64,000 bases of DNA from Leeuwenhoekiella sp. Lineage in GTDB: Bacteria > Bacteroidota > Bacteroidia > Flavobacteriales > Flavobacteriaceae. Under the pieces are notes generated by a model. It was not told the DNA's origin, did not search any database, and saw nothing but the letters and a program-made list of their open reading frames with translations. The position numbers and the translations under genes were made by a program. Shown here piece by piece: positions 1 through 8,237 of the stretch; the first letter of the stretch is position 1; every line of letters starts with the position of its first letter. The stretch spans positions 1 through 64,000 of the forward strand of contig PAPI01000009.1 of the NCBI GenBank assembly GCA_002708845.1. The letters run 5' to 3'.

Positions 1-608
1 ACCATTTGCATGGTTTTAATTGTAAATCGTTTTGCGTAAACAGATAGCCTGATAGAGCTGTTGATAAGCAATACTGCGATAAATGTAAAGACTCCGCTAA
101 TAATAAGTATCCAGAGGCTTATCTTTTTTATGTTGTCATTTAATAAAGAAATGAGCGGTTGATCATAAGAAACCTCTTCTACAAAGTCTTTGCTCGATAT
201 ATTGTCTGAAATATCTTTAACCTGCGTAGCGTCTACAAAGTCTGCTTTTAAATAAACGTCTATTGAATTTTGCAGCGGATTATACCCCAGAAAATCCATA
301 AAATTCTCACCGATCTCCTTACTGTGTTCTTCTGCAGCTTCCTCTTTAGAGACAAATTGGGTTGATTTGGTGTACTTGGCAAGTGTAAGGCTTTTTTCAA
401 GTTGTTTGATTTCAACCTCTTTGGCTTCGTCTTTCAGGTAAATGGTAAGTGCGATTTGTTCTTTAAAATGATCGGCTACTTTCTTGGAGTTGAGCACCAA
501 AAGTCCCAAAACTCCCAGTAAAAACAGCACTAATGCTATACTCAATATCACCGAAAAATAGGACGAGATCAATCTGCGACGCTGAAATTTTTCAAAAGAT
601 GATGCCAT
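1..608 (-). CDS. ftsX: Cell division protein FtsX, C-terminal part cut by window edge
   Basis: Reading the minus strand from an ATG at 606-608 gives a continuous frame that leaves the window at base 1 (about 202 codons seen). The product begins MASSFEKFQRRR, then a first transmembrane segment (about residues 18-42), an extracytoplasmic region of roughly 130 residues, and a second transmembrane segment (about 170-190). This is the topology of FtsX, the permease-like partner of the ATPase FtsE. FtsEX transmits a cell-division signal to peptidoglycan hydrolases. A TAnnTTTG box lies 34 bases upstream. Divergent from the small hypothetical gene and leuS. The missing end should hold the last two membrane helices. 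Identification rests on topology and sequence recognition. Confidence 0.85.
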   Translation of the reverse strand, partial: MASSFEKFQRRRLISSYFSVILSIALVLFLLGVLGLLVLNSKKVADHFKEQIALTIYLKDEAKEVEIKQLEKSLTLAKYTKSTQFVSKEEAAEEHSKEIGENFMDFLGYNPLQNSIDVYLKADFVDATQVKDISDNISSKDFVEEVSYDQPLISLLNDNIKKISLWILIISGVFTFIAVLLINSSIRLSVYAKRFTIKTMQM

Positions 609-641
609 ACTGCTGTTTACAATTTAAATACCACTAGTGGG

Positions 642-649
642 CAAAAATA
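642..649 (-). promoter_or_regulatory. Predicted -7 promoter element for ftsX
   Basis: The minus strand reads TATTTTTG, an exact match to the Bacteroidota -7 consensus TAnnTTTG, 34 bases upstream of the ftsX ATG. No convincing -33 TTG was found at ideal spacing. Confidence 0.5.
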
Positions 650-851
650 CTAAAGTTCGTGCTTCTTAAACGAAACCTTTAGGTTTTTTGTATGAAGACC
701 TTTAAGAATATAAAAACGTCGAAATCAATTCTGGTTACTATATCCAAGTCTAAGATTTTTAGAATTTCATTTATAACATATAATTACCAAGTTATTTCCT
801 AGAAATGAAAGGCATGTTTTTTGATACACTTATTTTATAAACTCTATATAA

Positions 852-1412
852 GTGAAAAACATTATCCTCATAGTTCTGATGATTTTTTGTTTGTATGCAT
901 TCTCTCAGAAAACTACAGATTCTCTGGAATTGTGGACCATGTTTACAATAGGGAATCTCGTGAATTCAAAAGCTCATGAATTTGCCGGTCAGGGTTTACC
1001 AATTGAAATCATCCACAAAACAGGCGATGTTTTTTGGGAGACCTACGACGAAGATGCTGAGTTTAAATCTGAAATCGAATACATAAAAGCACATAACGAT
1101 TCCGTTTGGACAGCATTAGAAAAGCAAGGTTTCAAATTTCCAGAAGAACGATACAATGAGAATTTTCAGATTGAACGGACTAATCTGGAACTGGCTCTTA
1201 AACTCTTCCATGAAAGTCCGTTGATTAAAACCTATCACGAGAATCGCCGCAGGAATAGATTTCCATATGCTGATGTTAAAAAGCTTGCAGCTGGTGTTTA
1301 TGAAATAGCGGTCGGGTCATTTGACGTTGAAAATCCGGAAAATACCTACAAGGATGAATTTCTAGGTAAAATTGATATCAAAACCAGACAAACCACCATT
1401 CAGAAACTTTAG
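852..1412 (+). CDS. Hypothetical secreted protein
   Basis: A 186-residue protein starting with GTG; no in-frame ATG lies nearby. Residues 1-18 form a hydrophobic signal peptide ending near FSQK. The rest is mixed and charged with no repeats, no cysteine-rich motif and no domain I recognise. An RRRNR basic patch lies around residues 131-135. The gene stands alone between divergent ftsX and leuS, whose promoter box begins 20 bases after this stop. It is probably exported to the periplasm or cell surface. Function unknown. The GTG start is supported only because it places the signal peptide at the N-terminus. Confidence 0.6.
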   Translation: MKNIILIVLMIFCLYAFSQKTTDSLELWTMFTIGNLVNSKAHEFAGQGLPIEIIHKTGDVFWETYDEDAEFKSEIEYIKAHNDSVWTALEKQGFKFPEERYNENFQIERTNLELALKLFHESPLIKTYHENRRRNRFPYADVKKLAAGVYEIAVGSFDVENPENTYKDEFLGKIDIKTRQTTIQKL

Positions 1413-1431
1413 CATAGGAGTTTAATAATCG

Positions 1432-1439
1432 TAAATTTG
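1432..1439 (+). promoter_or_regulatory. Predicted -7 promoter element for leuS
   Basis: TAAATTTG matches TAnnTTTG exactly and lies 42 bases before the leuS ATG at 1482. The possible upstream TTG start codon at 1437 falls inside this element, which argues for the ATG. Confidence 0.55.
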
Positions 1440-1481
1440 CCGCTCATTAAAAATGCGCCTGGCGCAAAGCAATACACGGTA

Positions 1482-4400
1482 ATGAATTACGATTTCAACG
1501 CGATAGAAAAGAAGTGGCAACAGTTTTGGAAAGAACACAAAACTTTTGAAGCCCAAAACAACAGCGATAAGCCTAAATATTATGTGCTTGATATGTTTCC
1601 CTATCCCTCGGGAGCGGGCTTGCACGTAGGGCATCCGCTAGGGTATATCGCCAGTGACATTTACGCGCGTTATAAGCGTCATCAAGGCTTTAATGTATTG
1701 CATCCGCAGGGATATGACTCGTTTGGACTTCCGGCCGAGCAGTATGCGATTCAAACCGGGCAACACCCGGCAATCACTACCGAAACCAATATTGCCCGTT
1801 ACCGTGAGCAACTGGATAAAATCGGTTTTTCATTTGACTGGAGTCGCGAGGTGCGCACGTCGAATCCTGAGTATTACAAGTGGACACAGTGGATTTTTAT
1901 TCAGCTTTTTGAAAGTTGGTATAACAACGACATCAACAAAGCGGAGCACATTGACACACTAATCGCCAAATTTGAAGCTGAAGGAAATGCTTCGGTAAAT
2001 GCCGTGTGCGATGAGGATGTAGAAGCTTTTACTGCTGAAGATTGGAAAAACGCTTCCGCGAAAGCGAAACAAGAAATACTACTAAAATACCGCTTAACCT
2101 ACCTGGCCGAAACCGAAGTGAACTGGTGTCCGGCTTTGGGTACCGTTTTGGCAAACGATGAGATTGTTAATGGCGTTTCAGAACGTGGCGGGCATCCCGT
2201 AGTGCGAAAAAAAATGACCCAGTGGAGTATGCGTATCAGCGCCTACGCACAGCGTTTATTAGACGGTTTGCAAAATATAGACTGGCCACAGCCGCTTAAA
2301 GATTCACAAACCAACTGGATTGGTAGAAGTAAAGGAGCGATGGTCAAATTCCCCCTAGCCCCCAAAGGGGGAACTCCAAGTAAGCCGGGATACAAGACCG
2401 GCGGAAATAATTCAGCTTTGTTGAATGAAAAAGCAAAAAAAATGCGATCTCAGCCTACTGAAGCAGAACAGCTGCTTTGGGAAGTTTTAAGTGGAAAAAA
2501 GCTGGATTCAAAATTTAGGAGACAACACGTTATTGATGAATATATCGTTGATTTTGTATGTCTTTCGAAGAAACTTATAATTGAAGTAGACGGTTCTGTT
2601 CACGATAATCAACAGGAAAAAGATCAGGCAAGAACAGAAGTACTAGAAGATTTAGGATATCAAGTTATTCGGTTTAAAAATGAAGAAGTTCTTCATAATT
2701 TGCAAAAGGTGATCGATCAGATCACAGCAAGTTTAGATGCGTTTGTTCCCCCTTTGGGGGTTAGGGGGATTGAAGTCTTCACCACCCGTCCCGACACCAT
2801 TTTTGGAGTGACCTTTATGACCCTGGCGCCGGAGTTGGACCTGGTACAGGAGATTACCACACCTGAGCAAAAAGCGGAGGTTGATGCGTATATAGAGGCG
2901 ACGGCTAAACGTAGCGAGCGCGAGCGTATGGCTGATGTCAAGACCATTTCGGGAGCATTTACCGGGGCTTATGCTGAGCATCCGTTTACTAAAGAGCCCA
3001 TCCCGATCTGGATAGGTGATTATGTACTGGCCGGTTATGGTACTGGTGCGGTGATGGCGGTGCCTTGCGGGGATCAGCGGGACTGGGATTTTGCAAAACA
3101 TTTCAATATCCCGATTAAGAATATTTTTGACGGAATTGATATCAGCGAGCAGGCTTACGCCGAAAAGGACAATACGCCACTTAAAGATTCTGACTTCTTA
3201 AACGGACTTTCATACAAGCAGGCGCTTCCTAAAGCGATTGAAGAATTGGAGAAAATTGATGCCGGTAAAGGAAAAGTCAATTACCGCCTGCGTGATGCGG
3301 TGTTTAGCCGTCAACGCTATTGGGGCGAACCCTTCCCGGTGTATTATGTGGACGGTATGCCGCAAATGATTGATGCGAAATACCTGCCATTAGAACTCCC
3401 CGAAGTAGAAAAATACTTACCCACCGAAGAAGGCGAACCACCGCTGGGCCGTGCTGATGTTTGGGCCTGGGATATCAACCAAAATAAGGTGGTAAGCAAC
3501 GAAAACCTCTCCCCCGTGGGGGGAGACCGAGAGGGGGACAACGGAGTTTACCCACTCGAACTGAACACGATGCCGGGTTGGGCAGGAAGCAGCTGGTATT
3601 TCTTCAGATATATGGAGAAAGCCTTGCGTGACGAAGCTTTTGCCTCAAAAGAAGCAATGGAGTACTGGCAGGATGTGGATTTATACATTGGCGGAAGCGA
3701 ACACGCAACCGGACACTTGTTATATAGCCGCTTCTGGGTGAAATTTTTAAAAGACCGCGGCTTTGCACCGGTGGAAGAACCTTTTAAAAAGCTGATCAAC
3801 CAGGGGATGATTTTGGGGACGAGTGCTTTTGTGTATAGACTTTCTCAGGTTGGAGGTTTTGATGGCAGCAGTTCTGATTTGGAAGATTTGGTCAAAAGTC
3901 ATCAGGTCATTATATCTGGAGTATTAAAAGATAAATTGGAAAAGGATGAAATAGAGAAAAGTGAGTTTGAGTCTGATTTGCTTTCAATCCTAAAAGGATA
4001 TTTTGGTTCCAAGGTTCTTACTGCAAAATATCGTCAGCCTCAATCTCTGCACGTTGATGTTTCATTAGTGAATAATTCGGATGAAATGGATATTGATGGT
4101 TTTAGAAATTGGAGACCTGAATTCAATGAAGCAATATTTTTAGGAGATAATGGCCGTCAGTTGATTGCGGGAAATAATGAAACGTTCACAGTAGGCCGCG
4201 AAGTCGAAAAAATGTCTAAATCCAAATACAACGTGGTGAATCCCGATGATATTTGTGAGGAATACGGGGCCGATACGCTGCGTATGTACGAGATGTTTTT
4301 AGGTCCGTTGGAGCAGGCAAAACCCTGGAATACGGCAGGGATCACCGGCGTACATAACTTCCTTAAAAAATTGTGGAAACTATACCATCAGGTGGACAAA

Positions 4401-4907
4401 GCAGGAAATCTGGGTGACTTTGAAGTTTCAGATGCGCCGGCTTCAAAAGAGGCGATGAAAGTGCTTCATAAAACTATCAAAAAGGTACAGGAAGATATTG
4501 AGAACTTCAGTTTTAATACTTCGGTATCTACGTTTATGATCGCGGTTAATGAACTTTCGGCGTTAAAATGCAACAGCCGTGAAGTGCTGGAACCTTTGGC
4601 GGTTTTAATTTCACCTTATGCACCACACATCGCAGAAGAGTTGTGGAGTTTATTGGGTAACGAAGGTTCGATTGCAACGGCGCCGTTTCCAGAGTTTGAC
4701 GCCAAGCATTTGGTAGAAAGTAGCAAAGAATACCCGATTTCATTTAACGGAAAAATGCGCTTTACGATGGAGCTTCCGCTGGATCTTTCTAAAGAAGAAA
4801 TCGAGAAAGCAGTACGTGCACACGAGAAAACTAAGGAATATTTGGGTGGTCGCGAACCTAAAAAAGTCATCGTCGTTCCCGGGAAGATCGTGAATTTTGT
4901 AGGCTGA
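1482..4907 (+). CDS. leuS: Leucyl-tRNA synthetase with in-frame DUF559 nuclease insertion
   Basis: Class I synthetase charging tRNA-Leu. From ATG 1482 it has 1141 residues, well above the usual 920-960 of flavobacterial LeuRS. Signature HVGH lies at residues 48-51 and KMSKS at 910-914. The editing (CP1) domain keeps TTRPDT (434-439), GTGAVMAVP and the GDQRDWDFA motif (about 519-540), so charging and proofreading look intact. Residues about 290-429 are foreign: a DUF559 domain bounded by inverted repeats, lying between GAMVKF and [10 protein letters not shown], which are normally joined by a short hairpin. A second insertion of about 11 residues ([11 protein letters not shown], about 676-686) is encoded by a GC-rich palindrome. 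Residues about 785-850, before KMSKS, are also poorly conserved. The stop overlaps the next gene's ATG. The ATG start is preferred over TTG 1437 because homologues begin there. Confidence 0.95.
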   Translation: MNYDFNAIEKKWQQFWKEHKTFEAQNNSDKPKYYVLDMFPYPSGAGLHVGHPLGYIASDIYARYKRHQGFNVLHPQGYDSFGLPAEQYAIQTGQHPAITTETNIARYREQLDKIGFSFDWSREVRTSNPEYYKWTQWIFIQLFESWYNNDINKAEHIDTLIAKFEAEGNASVNAVCDEDVEAFTAEDWKNASAKAKQEILLKYRLTYLAETEVNWCPALGTVLANDEIVNGVSERGGHPVVRKKMTQWSMRISAYAQRLLDGLQNIDWPQPLKDSQTNWIGRSKGAMVKFPLAPKGGTPSKPGYKTGGNNSALLNEKAKKMRSQPTEAEQLLWEVLSGKKLDSKFRRQHVIDEYIVDFVCLSKKLIIEVDGSVHDNQQEKDQARTEVLEDLGYQVIRFKNEEVLHNLQKVIDQITASLDAFVPPLGVRGIEVFTTRPDTIFGVTFMTLAPELDLVQEITTPEQKAEVDAYIEATAKRSERERMADVKTISGAFTGAYAEHPFTKEPIPIWIGDYVLAGYGTGAVMAVPCGDQRDWDFAKHFNIPIKNIFDGIDISEQAYAEKDNTPLKDSDFLNGLSYKQALPKAIEELEKIDAGKGKVNYRLRDAVFSRQRYWGEPFPVYYVDGMPQMIDAKYLPLELPEVEKYLPTEEGEPPLGRADVWAWDINQNKVVSNENLSPVGGDREGDNGVYPLELNTMPGWAGSSWYFFRYMEKALRDEAFASKEAMEYWQDVDLYIGGSEHATGHLLYSRFWVKFLKDRGFAPVEEPFKKLINQGMILGTSAFVYRLSQVGGFDGSSSDLEDLVKSHQVIISGVLKDKLEKDEIEKSEFESDLLSILKGYFGSKVLTAKYRQPQSLHVDVSLVNNSDEMDIDGFRNWRPEFNEAIFLGDNGRQLIAGNNETFTVGREVEKMSKSKYNVVNPDDICEEYGADTLRMYEMFLGPLEQAKPWNTAGITGVHNFLKKLWKLYHQVDKAGNLGDFEVSDAPASKEAMKVLHKTIKKVQEDIENFSFNTSVSTFMIAVNELSALKCNSREVLEPLAVLISPYAPHIAEELWSLLGNEGSIATAPFPEFDAKHLVESSKEYPISFNGKMRFTMELPLDLSKEEIEKAVRAHEKTKEYLGGREPKKVIVVPGKIVNFVG
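2350..2374 (+). repeat. Left inverted repeat of the DUF559 element
   Basis: 25 nt containing its own hairpin: five C, AAA, five G (2359-2371), preceded by another run of five C and TAG. It is translated as FPLAPKGGT. It pairs with 2745-2769 with one mismatch (G at 2358 against the partner's A). Confidence 0.85.
2745..2769 (-). repeat. Right inverted repeat of the DUF559 element
   Basis: 25 nt, the inverse complement of 2350-2374 at 24 of 25 positions. It carries the same internal hairpin of five C, TTT, five G. Translated as VPPLGVRGI, after which normal LeuRS sequence (EVFTTRPDT) resumes at once. Confidence 0.85.
3506..3537 (-). repeat. Short GC-rich palindromic element in frame in leuS
   Basis: Read on the minus strand it is a C5 run, a short spacer, a second C run, a tiny loop and a G run. 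This is the same plan as each end of the DUF559 element. CTCCCC (3509-3514) can pair with GGGGAG (3520-3525), or CCTCT (3506-3510) with AGAGG (3530-3534). It adds about 11 residues ([11 protein letters not shown]) between KVVSNEN and [12 protein letters not shown], where LeuRS is normally contiguous. It looks like a nuclease-free relative of the larger element. Confidence 0.6.
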
Positions 4908-5182
4908 TGTTTGATTTCGATTTTATTGAAATATTGGGTCTTGTGGCCGCAGTACTGACCACTTCGGCATTTGCACCACAGGTATACCACACGTATAAGA
5001 CCAAAGATGTTAGCGGGCTCTCCCTGCCTATGTACTTTATCTTTTTAAGCGGTTTGCTGCTGTGGATTCTTTATGGCGTGCAAACCGGCAGTATTGCGGT
5101 GATTGCTGCCAACGTGGTTACCAGCGGACTGGTGATTGTTCTTATTGTTTTAAAGATCAAATACGGCAAAACCAGGTCCTGA
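4907..5182 (+). CDS. SemiSWEET family small sugar transporter
   Basis: A 91-residue membrane protein of three transmembrane helices (about residues 7-26, 39-57 and 62-84) with the PQ-loop signature FAPQVYHTYKTKDVSGLS. That is the half-size bacterial version of MtN3/SWEET sugar facilitators, which dimerise to form the pore. Its ATG overlaps the leuS stop by one base (TGATG), so it is translationally coupled to leuS, although no functional link is obvious. Substrate unknown; related proteins move mono- or disaccharides. Confidence 0.85.
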   Translation: MFDFDFIEILGLVAAVLTTSAFAPQVYHTYKTKDVSGLSLPMYFIFLSGLLLWILYGVQTGSIAVIAANVVTSGLVIVLIVLKIKYGKTRS

Positions 5183-5322
5183 CGAGACATTTTCTATAGT
5201 TATTTAGAGGCCTTTTTTGAGGATGTTAAATGAGACATTCGCAAAAGAGGCCTTGTGTTTTTAAGGAATTCTACCCGGCTCTCCTTTTAAGAACCTTTAA
5301 TTTTCTGCACAAAGCACAGATT

Positions 5323-6435
5323 ATGATTATAGGAGTTCCCAGGGAGATTAAAAACAATGAAAACCGGGTAGGGATAACGCCCGGTGGCGCTTTTGAATTG
5401 ACCAAACGCGGCCATACGGTGTACATTCAAAAAGATGCCGGAAACCACAGTGGTTTCACAGACGCCATTTATCAGGAAGCAGGCGCCCAGATTTTAGATA
5501 CGATTGAGGAGGTGTACGACATCGCCGAGATGATTGTAAAAGTCAAGGAGCCCATAGAGCCCGAATATCATCTGATCAGGGAGAATCAAATTGTATTCAC
5601 CTATTTTCATTTTGCCTCAAGTGAAGTGCTCACTCAGGCCATGCTTAAAAGTAAGAGTATCTGTATCGCTTACGAGACGGTCGAAGAACCAGATCGCAGT
5701 CTGCCCCTGTTAACCCCCATGAGTGAAGTCGCCGGCCGAATGGCGATACAGCAAGGCGCCCGGTATCTTGAAAAACCCGTCAAGGGTCGTGGTGTGTTGC
5801 TGGGTGGTGTACCCGGAGTAACACCCGGAAAGGTTTTGGTGCTAGGAGCCGGAGTAGTGGGAATTCAGGCCGCTAAAATGGCAGCAGGTCTCGGGGCTCA
5901 CGTGACTATATTAGATATAAGTATGAAACGTTTGCGTTATGTAAATGATATTATGCCCCCACACGTGGTGACGGAGTTTTCAAACGAATTCAATATACGC
6001 AGACATATAAAAACCCACGACCTGATTATAGGTGGGGTGCTCATTCCCGGTGCCAAAGCGCCTAAACTCATCACACGCGACATGCTTAAAGAGATGCGAC
6101 CAGGGACAGTGATAGTTGATGTTGCAGTAGATCAGGGAGGTTGTGTAGAAACCTCACGACCTACCACGCACGAAGATCCCGTATTTATTATAGATGATGT
6201 GGTGCATTATTGTGTGGCCAATATGCCGGGAGCCGTGCCTTACACGTCAACCGTAGCTTTGACTAATGTAACCTTGCCTTATGTGCTTAAAATTGCCGGG
6301 AAAGGCTGGGTAGAAGCTTGCAAAGCCCATGTTGATTTACAGAAAGGGCTTAATCTCATTAAAGGCGAAGTGGTATATCAGGAAATCTCAGAAGCCTTTG
6401 ATCTCCCATATAAACCGGTAGAATTCTTCATTTAA
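5323..6435 (+). CDS. ald: Alanine dehydrogenase
   Basis: NAD-dependent oxidative deamination of L-alanine to pyruvate and ammonia, or the reverse. With ATG at 5323 (MIIGVPREIK) the protein has 370 residues, the usual length. An upstream in-frame ATG at 5230 adds 31 unrelated residues and is rejected. Visible family features: the N-terminal IGVPREIKNNENRVG motif, the catalytic-histidine region VFTYFHFASSE (about residue 98), a Rossmann fold with VLVLGAGVVGIQAA (about 168-181), and a C-terminal half ending AFDLPYKP. It stands alone between the leuS operon and the zinc peptidase. Related pyridine nucleotide transhydrogenase subunits share the fold but not the length or C-terminus. Confidence 0.92.
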   Translation: MIIGVPREIKNNENRVGITPGGAFELTKRGHTVYIQKDAGNHSGFTDAIYQEAGAQILDTIEEVYDIAEMIVKVKEPIEPEYHLIRENQIVFTYFHFASSEVLTQAMLKSKSICIAYETVEEPDRSLPLLTPMSEVAGRMAIQQGARYLEKPVKGRGVLLGGVPGVTPGKVLVLGAGVVGIQAAKMAAGLGAHVTILDISMKRLRYVNDIMPPHVVTEFSNEFNIRRHIKTHDLIIGGVLIPGAKAPKLITRDMLKEMRPGTVIVDVAVDQGGCVETSRPTTHEDPVFIIDDVVHYCVANMPGAVPYTSTVALTNVTLPYVLKIAGKGWVEACKAHVDLQKGLNLIKGEVVYQEISEAFDLPYKPVEFFI

Positions 6436-6519
6436 AGCTACGCCAAAAAGGCAGATGTGATTTTCGGTGTATTTATTGCTGAATATTCTTTAGTTTTAAT
6501 ACACTAAAATTTAAAAATT

Positions 6520-7227
6520 ATGTTTGGAGGATATATGGGTTACTACATTCTGGTGGGTATTATCGCACTGGTAAGTTGGGCCGTAAGTAATAAATTAAAA
6601 AGCAAGTTTAAAGAATACTCGCAGATTCACTTGCAAAACGGGATGAGCGGTGCTGAGATTGCCCGCAAGATGCTTAGTGATAACGGGATCAATGACGTAA
6701 AAGTCATTTCAGTACAGGGCCAGTTGACCGACCATTACAATCCCGCCAATAAAACGGTAAACTTGAGTGAGCCGGTTTACAATCAGCGTAATGCCGCTGC
6801 GGCTGCAGTAGCAGCACACGAATGCGGGCATGCCGTGCAACATGCAAAAGCCTACAGTTGGTTAACCATGCGTTCTAAATTGGTACCTGTAGTTAGCGTA
6901 GCTTCGCGGATGTCTATGTTTGTGATTATTGGGGGTGTAGTGTTGATGTCAATCATTGGTTCTGGCCTTGGAATGACGGTGGCGCTTATCGGTTTAGGGC
7001 TTTTTGCAATGGGAACGATCTTCGCATTTATTACGCTTCCGGTAGAGTATGATGCCAGTAACCGTGCACTGGCCTGGTTAGAGTCTTCAAATATGTTGAC
7101 GCGTCAGGAACACGACGGTGCAAAAGACGCGCTTAAATGGGCGGCACGTACGTATGTGGTGGCTGCGATCGGTTCGCTGGCAACCTTATTGTACTTCGCG
7201 TTGCAGATTTTTGGCGGAAGAAGATAA
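6520..7227 (+). CDS. Membrane zinc metallopeptidase, YugP family
   Basis: A 235-residue membrane protein matching the neutral zinc metallopeptidase family (Pfam Zn_peptidase_2). It has an N-terminal helix (about 5-22), the zinc-binding motif HECGH (about residues 106-110, in AAHECGHAVQHA), then two or three hydrophobic helices (about 125-180) and a C-terminal one (about 208-228). The third zinc ligand is probably E184 in LPVEYDASNRA. Cellular substrate unknown. A near-consensus TAGTTTTA box lies about 22 bases upstream, and a strong terminator follows. The surplus ATG-rich start MFGGYMGYY allows either Met. Confidence 0.88.
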   Translation: MFGGYMGYYILVGIIALVSWAVSNKLKSKFKEYSQIHLQNGMSGAEIARKMLSDNGINDVKVISVQGQLTDHYNPANKTVNLSEPVYNQRNAAAAAVAAHECGHAVQHAKAYSWLTMRSKLVPVVSVASRMSMFVIIGGVVLMSIIGSGLGMTVALIGLGLFAMGTIFAFITLPVEYDASNRALAWLESSNMLTRQEHDGAKDALKWAARTYVVAAIGSLATLLYFALQIFGGRR

Positions 7228-7252
7228 TATTCCAGAATTTTATAAACTTAAT

Positions 7253-7288
7253 AACCCCTTCAATAAAATGCTGTTGAAGGGGTTTTTT
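7253..7288 (+). terminator. Rho-independent terminator after the zinc peptidase gene
   Basis: An 11-bp stem (AACCCCTTCAA at 7253-7263 with its complement at 7274-7284) closes a 10-nt loop and runs into a T tract to 7288. Confidence 0.85.
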
Positions 7289-7337
7289 GTCACAGGCGGG
7301 GTTTCTGTTCGTAATTATTTTGACCAATCAAAAAACT

Positions 7338-8099
7338 ATGATGCCTGTAAACGCCAATTGCTTCCTGCTTATTTTTTGCCTGGGATTTCTTGCTTTTAAT
7401 CTCAATGCTCAGGAAAATAGACTCTTAAAAGGAATCGTAACTATAAATGACGAAGTTGCTTCAGATGTAATTATTGAAAATTTGGCTAGCGGCCAGCGAA
7501 TAGTAACAGATGAAGAAGGCGCATTTGCAATTAACGGAAGCTTAGGTGATTCACTTTCTGTAGCGCACGCCGATAATAAGTTTTTTATTTTGGTTTTAAG
7601 CGAAAGTGACTTTGCAAGCGACCTGCTAAAAATTGATTTGAACCAGATGTCAATTGAATTAGATGATGTTATAGTTGAAGATTTTAGCCACATTAATGCA
7701 TATGATCTGGGAATAATAGATCATCCCGTAGAAATACCCACGCGATATGAAAGGCGCTTGTACACTACCGGAGATTTTAAAATGATACACTTACTCTCGA
7801 TTTTAGGAGGTTCCCTGCAACTGGATCCTATCATTAATAAAATTTCAGGGAGAACTAAAAGAATGAAACGCTATCTAAAAATTGAAAGGCTATCTGAAAA
7901 CTTAGATTTTCTTAAAGAACACTACAGTAGCTATATAAAGGCAAGTTTAGAAGTTGAAGATGCCGAATTAAACCGGTTTTTATATTACCTTATAGAAGAA
8001 ACTAACATTGCTGAATTGACAACCCAAAACCAGGATAACCAACTTAAATTTTTCATTCAGGATCATTGGATCAGGTATCAAGAACTTATAGCAGAATAG
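7338..8099 (+). CDS. Secreted protein with carboxypeptidase-regulatory-like domain, function unknown
   Basis: 253 residues from ATG 7338 (or 7341). The longer TTG reading from 7287 starts inside the preceding terminator and is rejected. Residues 1-25 are a signal peptide ending near LNAQE. The next 75 or so residues (LLKGIVTINDEVASDVIIENL...GQRIVTDEEGAFAI) look like the CarboxypepD_reg-like beta-sandwich common in Bacteroidota surface proteins. The remaining 150 residues are helical and charged with no recognised domain. It is a free-standing gene followed by a bidirectional terminator. Probably periplasmic. Confidence 0.75.
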   Translation: MMPVNANCFLLIFCLGFLAFNLNAQENRLLKGIVTINDEVASDVIIENLASGQRIVTDEEGAFAINGSLGDSLSVAHADNKFFILVLSESDFASDLLKIDLNQMSIELDDVIVEDFSHINAYDLGIIDHPVEIPTRYERRLYTTGDFKMIHLLSILGGSLQLDPIINKISGRTKRMKRYLKIERLSENLDFLKEHYSSYIKASLEVEDAELNRFLYYLIEETNIAELTTQNQDNQLKFFIQDHWIRYQELIAE

Positions 8100-8181
8100 T
8101 GACTACTTTTAACATTTTGTCATCTTTGACTTGCTTGTTCATCATACGCAATGCGAAACTGGCTTAAGCTGACAGGAAACA

Positions 8182-8220
8182 AAAAAAGCCTCAAACAGCG
8201 ATTCTATTTGAGGCTTTTTT
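8182..8220. terminator. Bidirectional terminator between the 7338 gene and tyrS
   Basis: A 14-bp stem (8182-8195 with 8207-8220) with an 11-nt loop, an A tract on the left and a T tract on the right. It can end transcription of the plus-strand gene ending at 8099 and of tyrS from the other side. Confidence 0.85.
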
Positions 8221-8237
8221 ATGTTGATGTATTTCAA

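Larger units (their letters stand above)
2350..2769 (+). mobile_element. Inverted-repeat element encoding a DUF559 endonuclease-like domain, inserted in frame in leuS
   Basis: The segment is bounded by 25-nt inverted repeats that differ at one position (2350-2374 and 2745-2769). It is 420 bp, exactly 140 codons, so it leaves the leuS frame open. It is visibly more AT-rich than the flanking leuS between its G/C-rich ends. The encoded protein matches the DUF559 pattern: a [12 protein letters not shown] helix, KFRRQHVI, the YIVDFVC strand, the [10 protein letters not shown] strand with the acidic pair, then [16 protein letters not shown]559 belongs to the Vsr-like PD-(D/E)xK nuclease fold. No intein splice residues and no group I or II intron features were seen, so the domain is probably retained in the synthetase. 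Exact ends and any target duplication are uncertain. Confidence 0.8.

Noticed and set aside
1437-1481. TTG start for leuS, adding 15 residues
   Set aside because: The codon lies inside the predicted promoter box, and homologous LeuRS proteins begin at the ATG ([12 protein letters not shown]).
2350-2769. Intein or intron in leuS
   Set aside because: No Cys/Ser/Thr at the first position, no His-Asn at the end, and the segment is too short and lacks group I or II structure. The frame stays open throughout.
2717-3101. Minus-strand open frames opposite leuS
   Set aside because: Low-complexity antisense readings of a conserved gene, with no recognisable domain or start signal.
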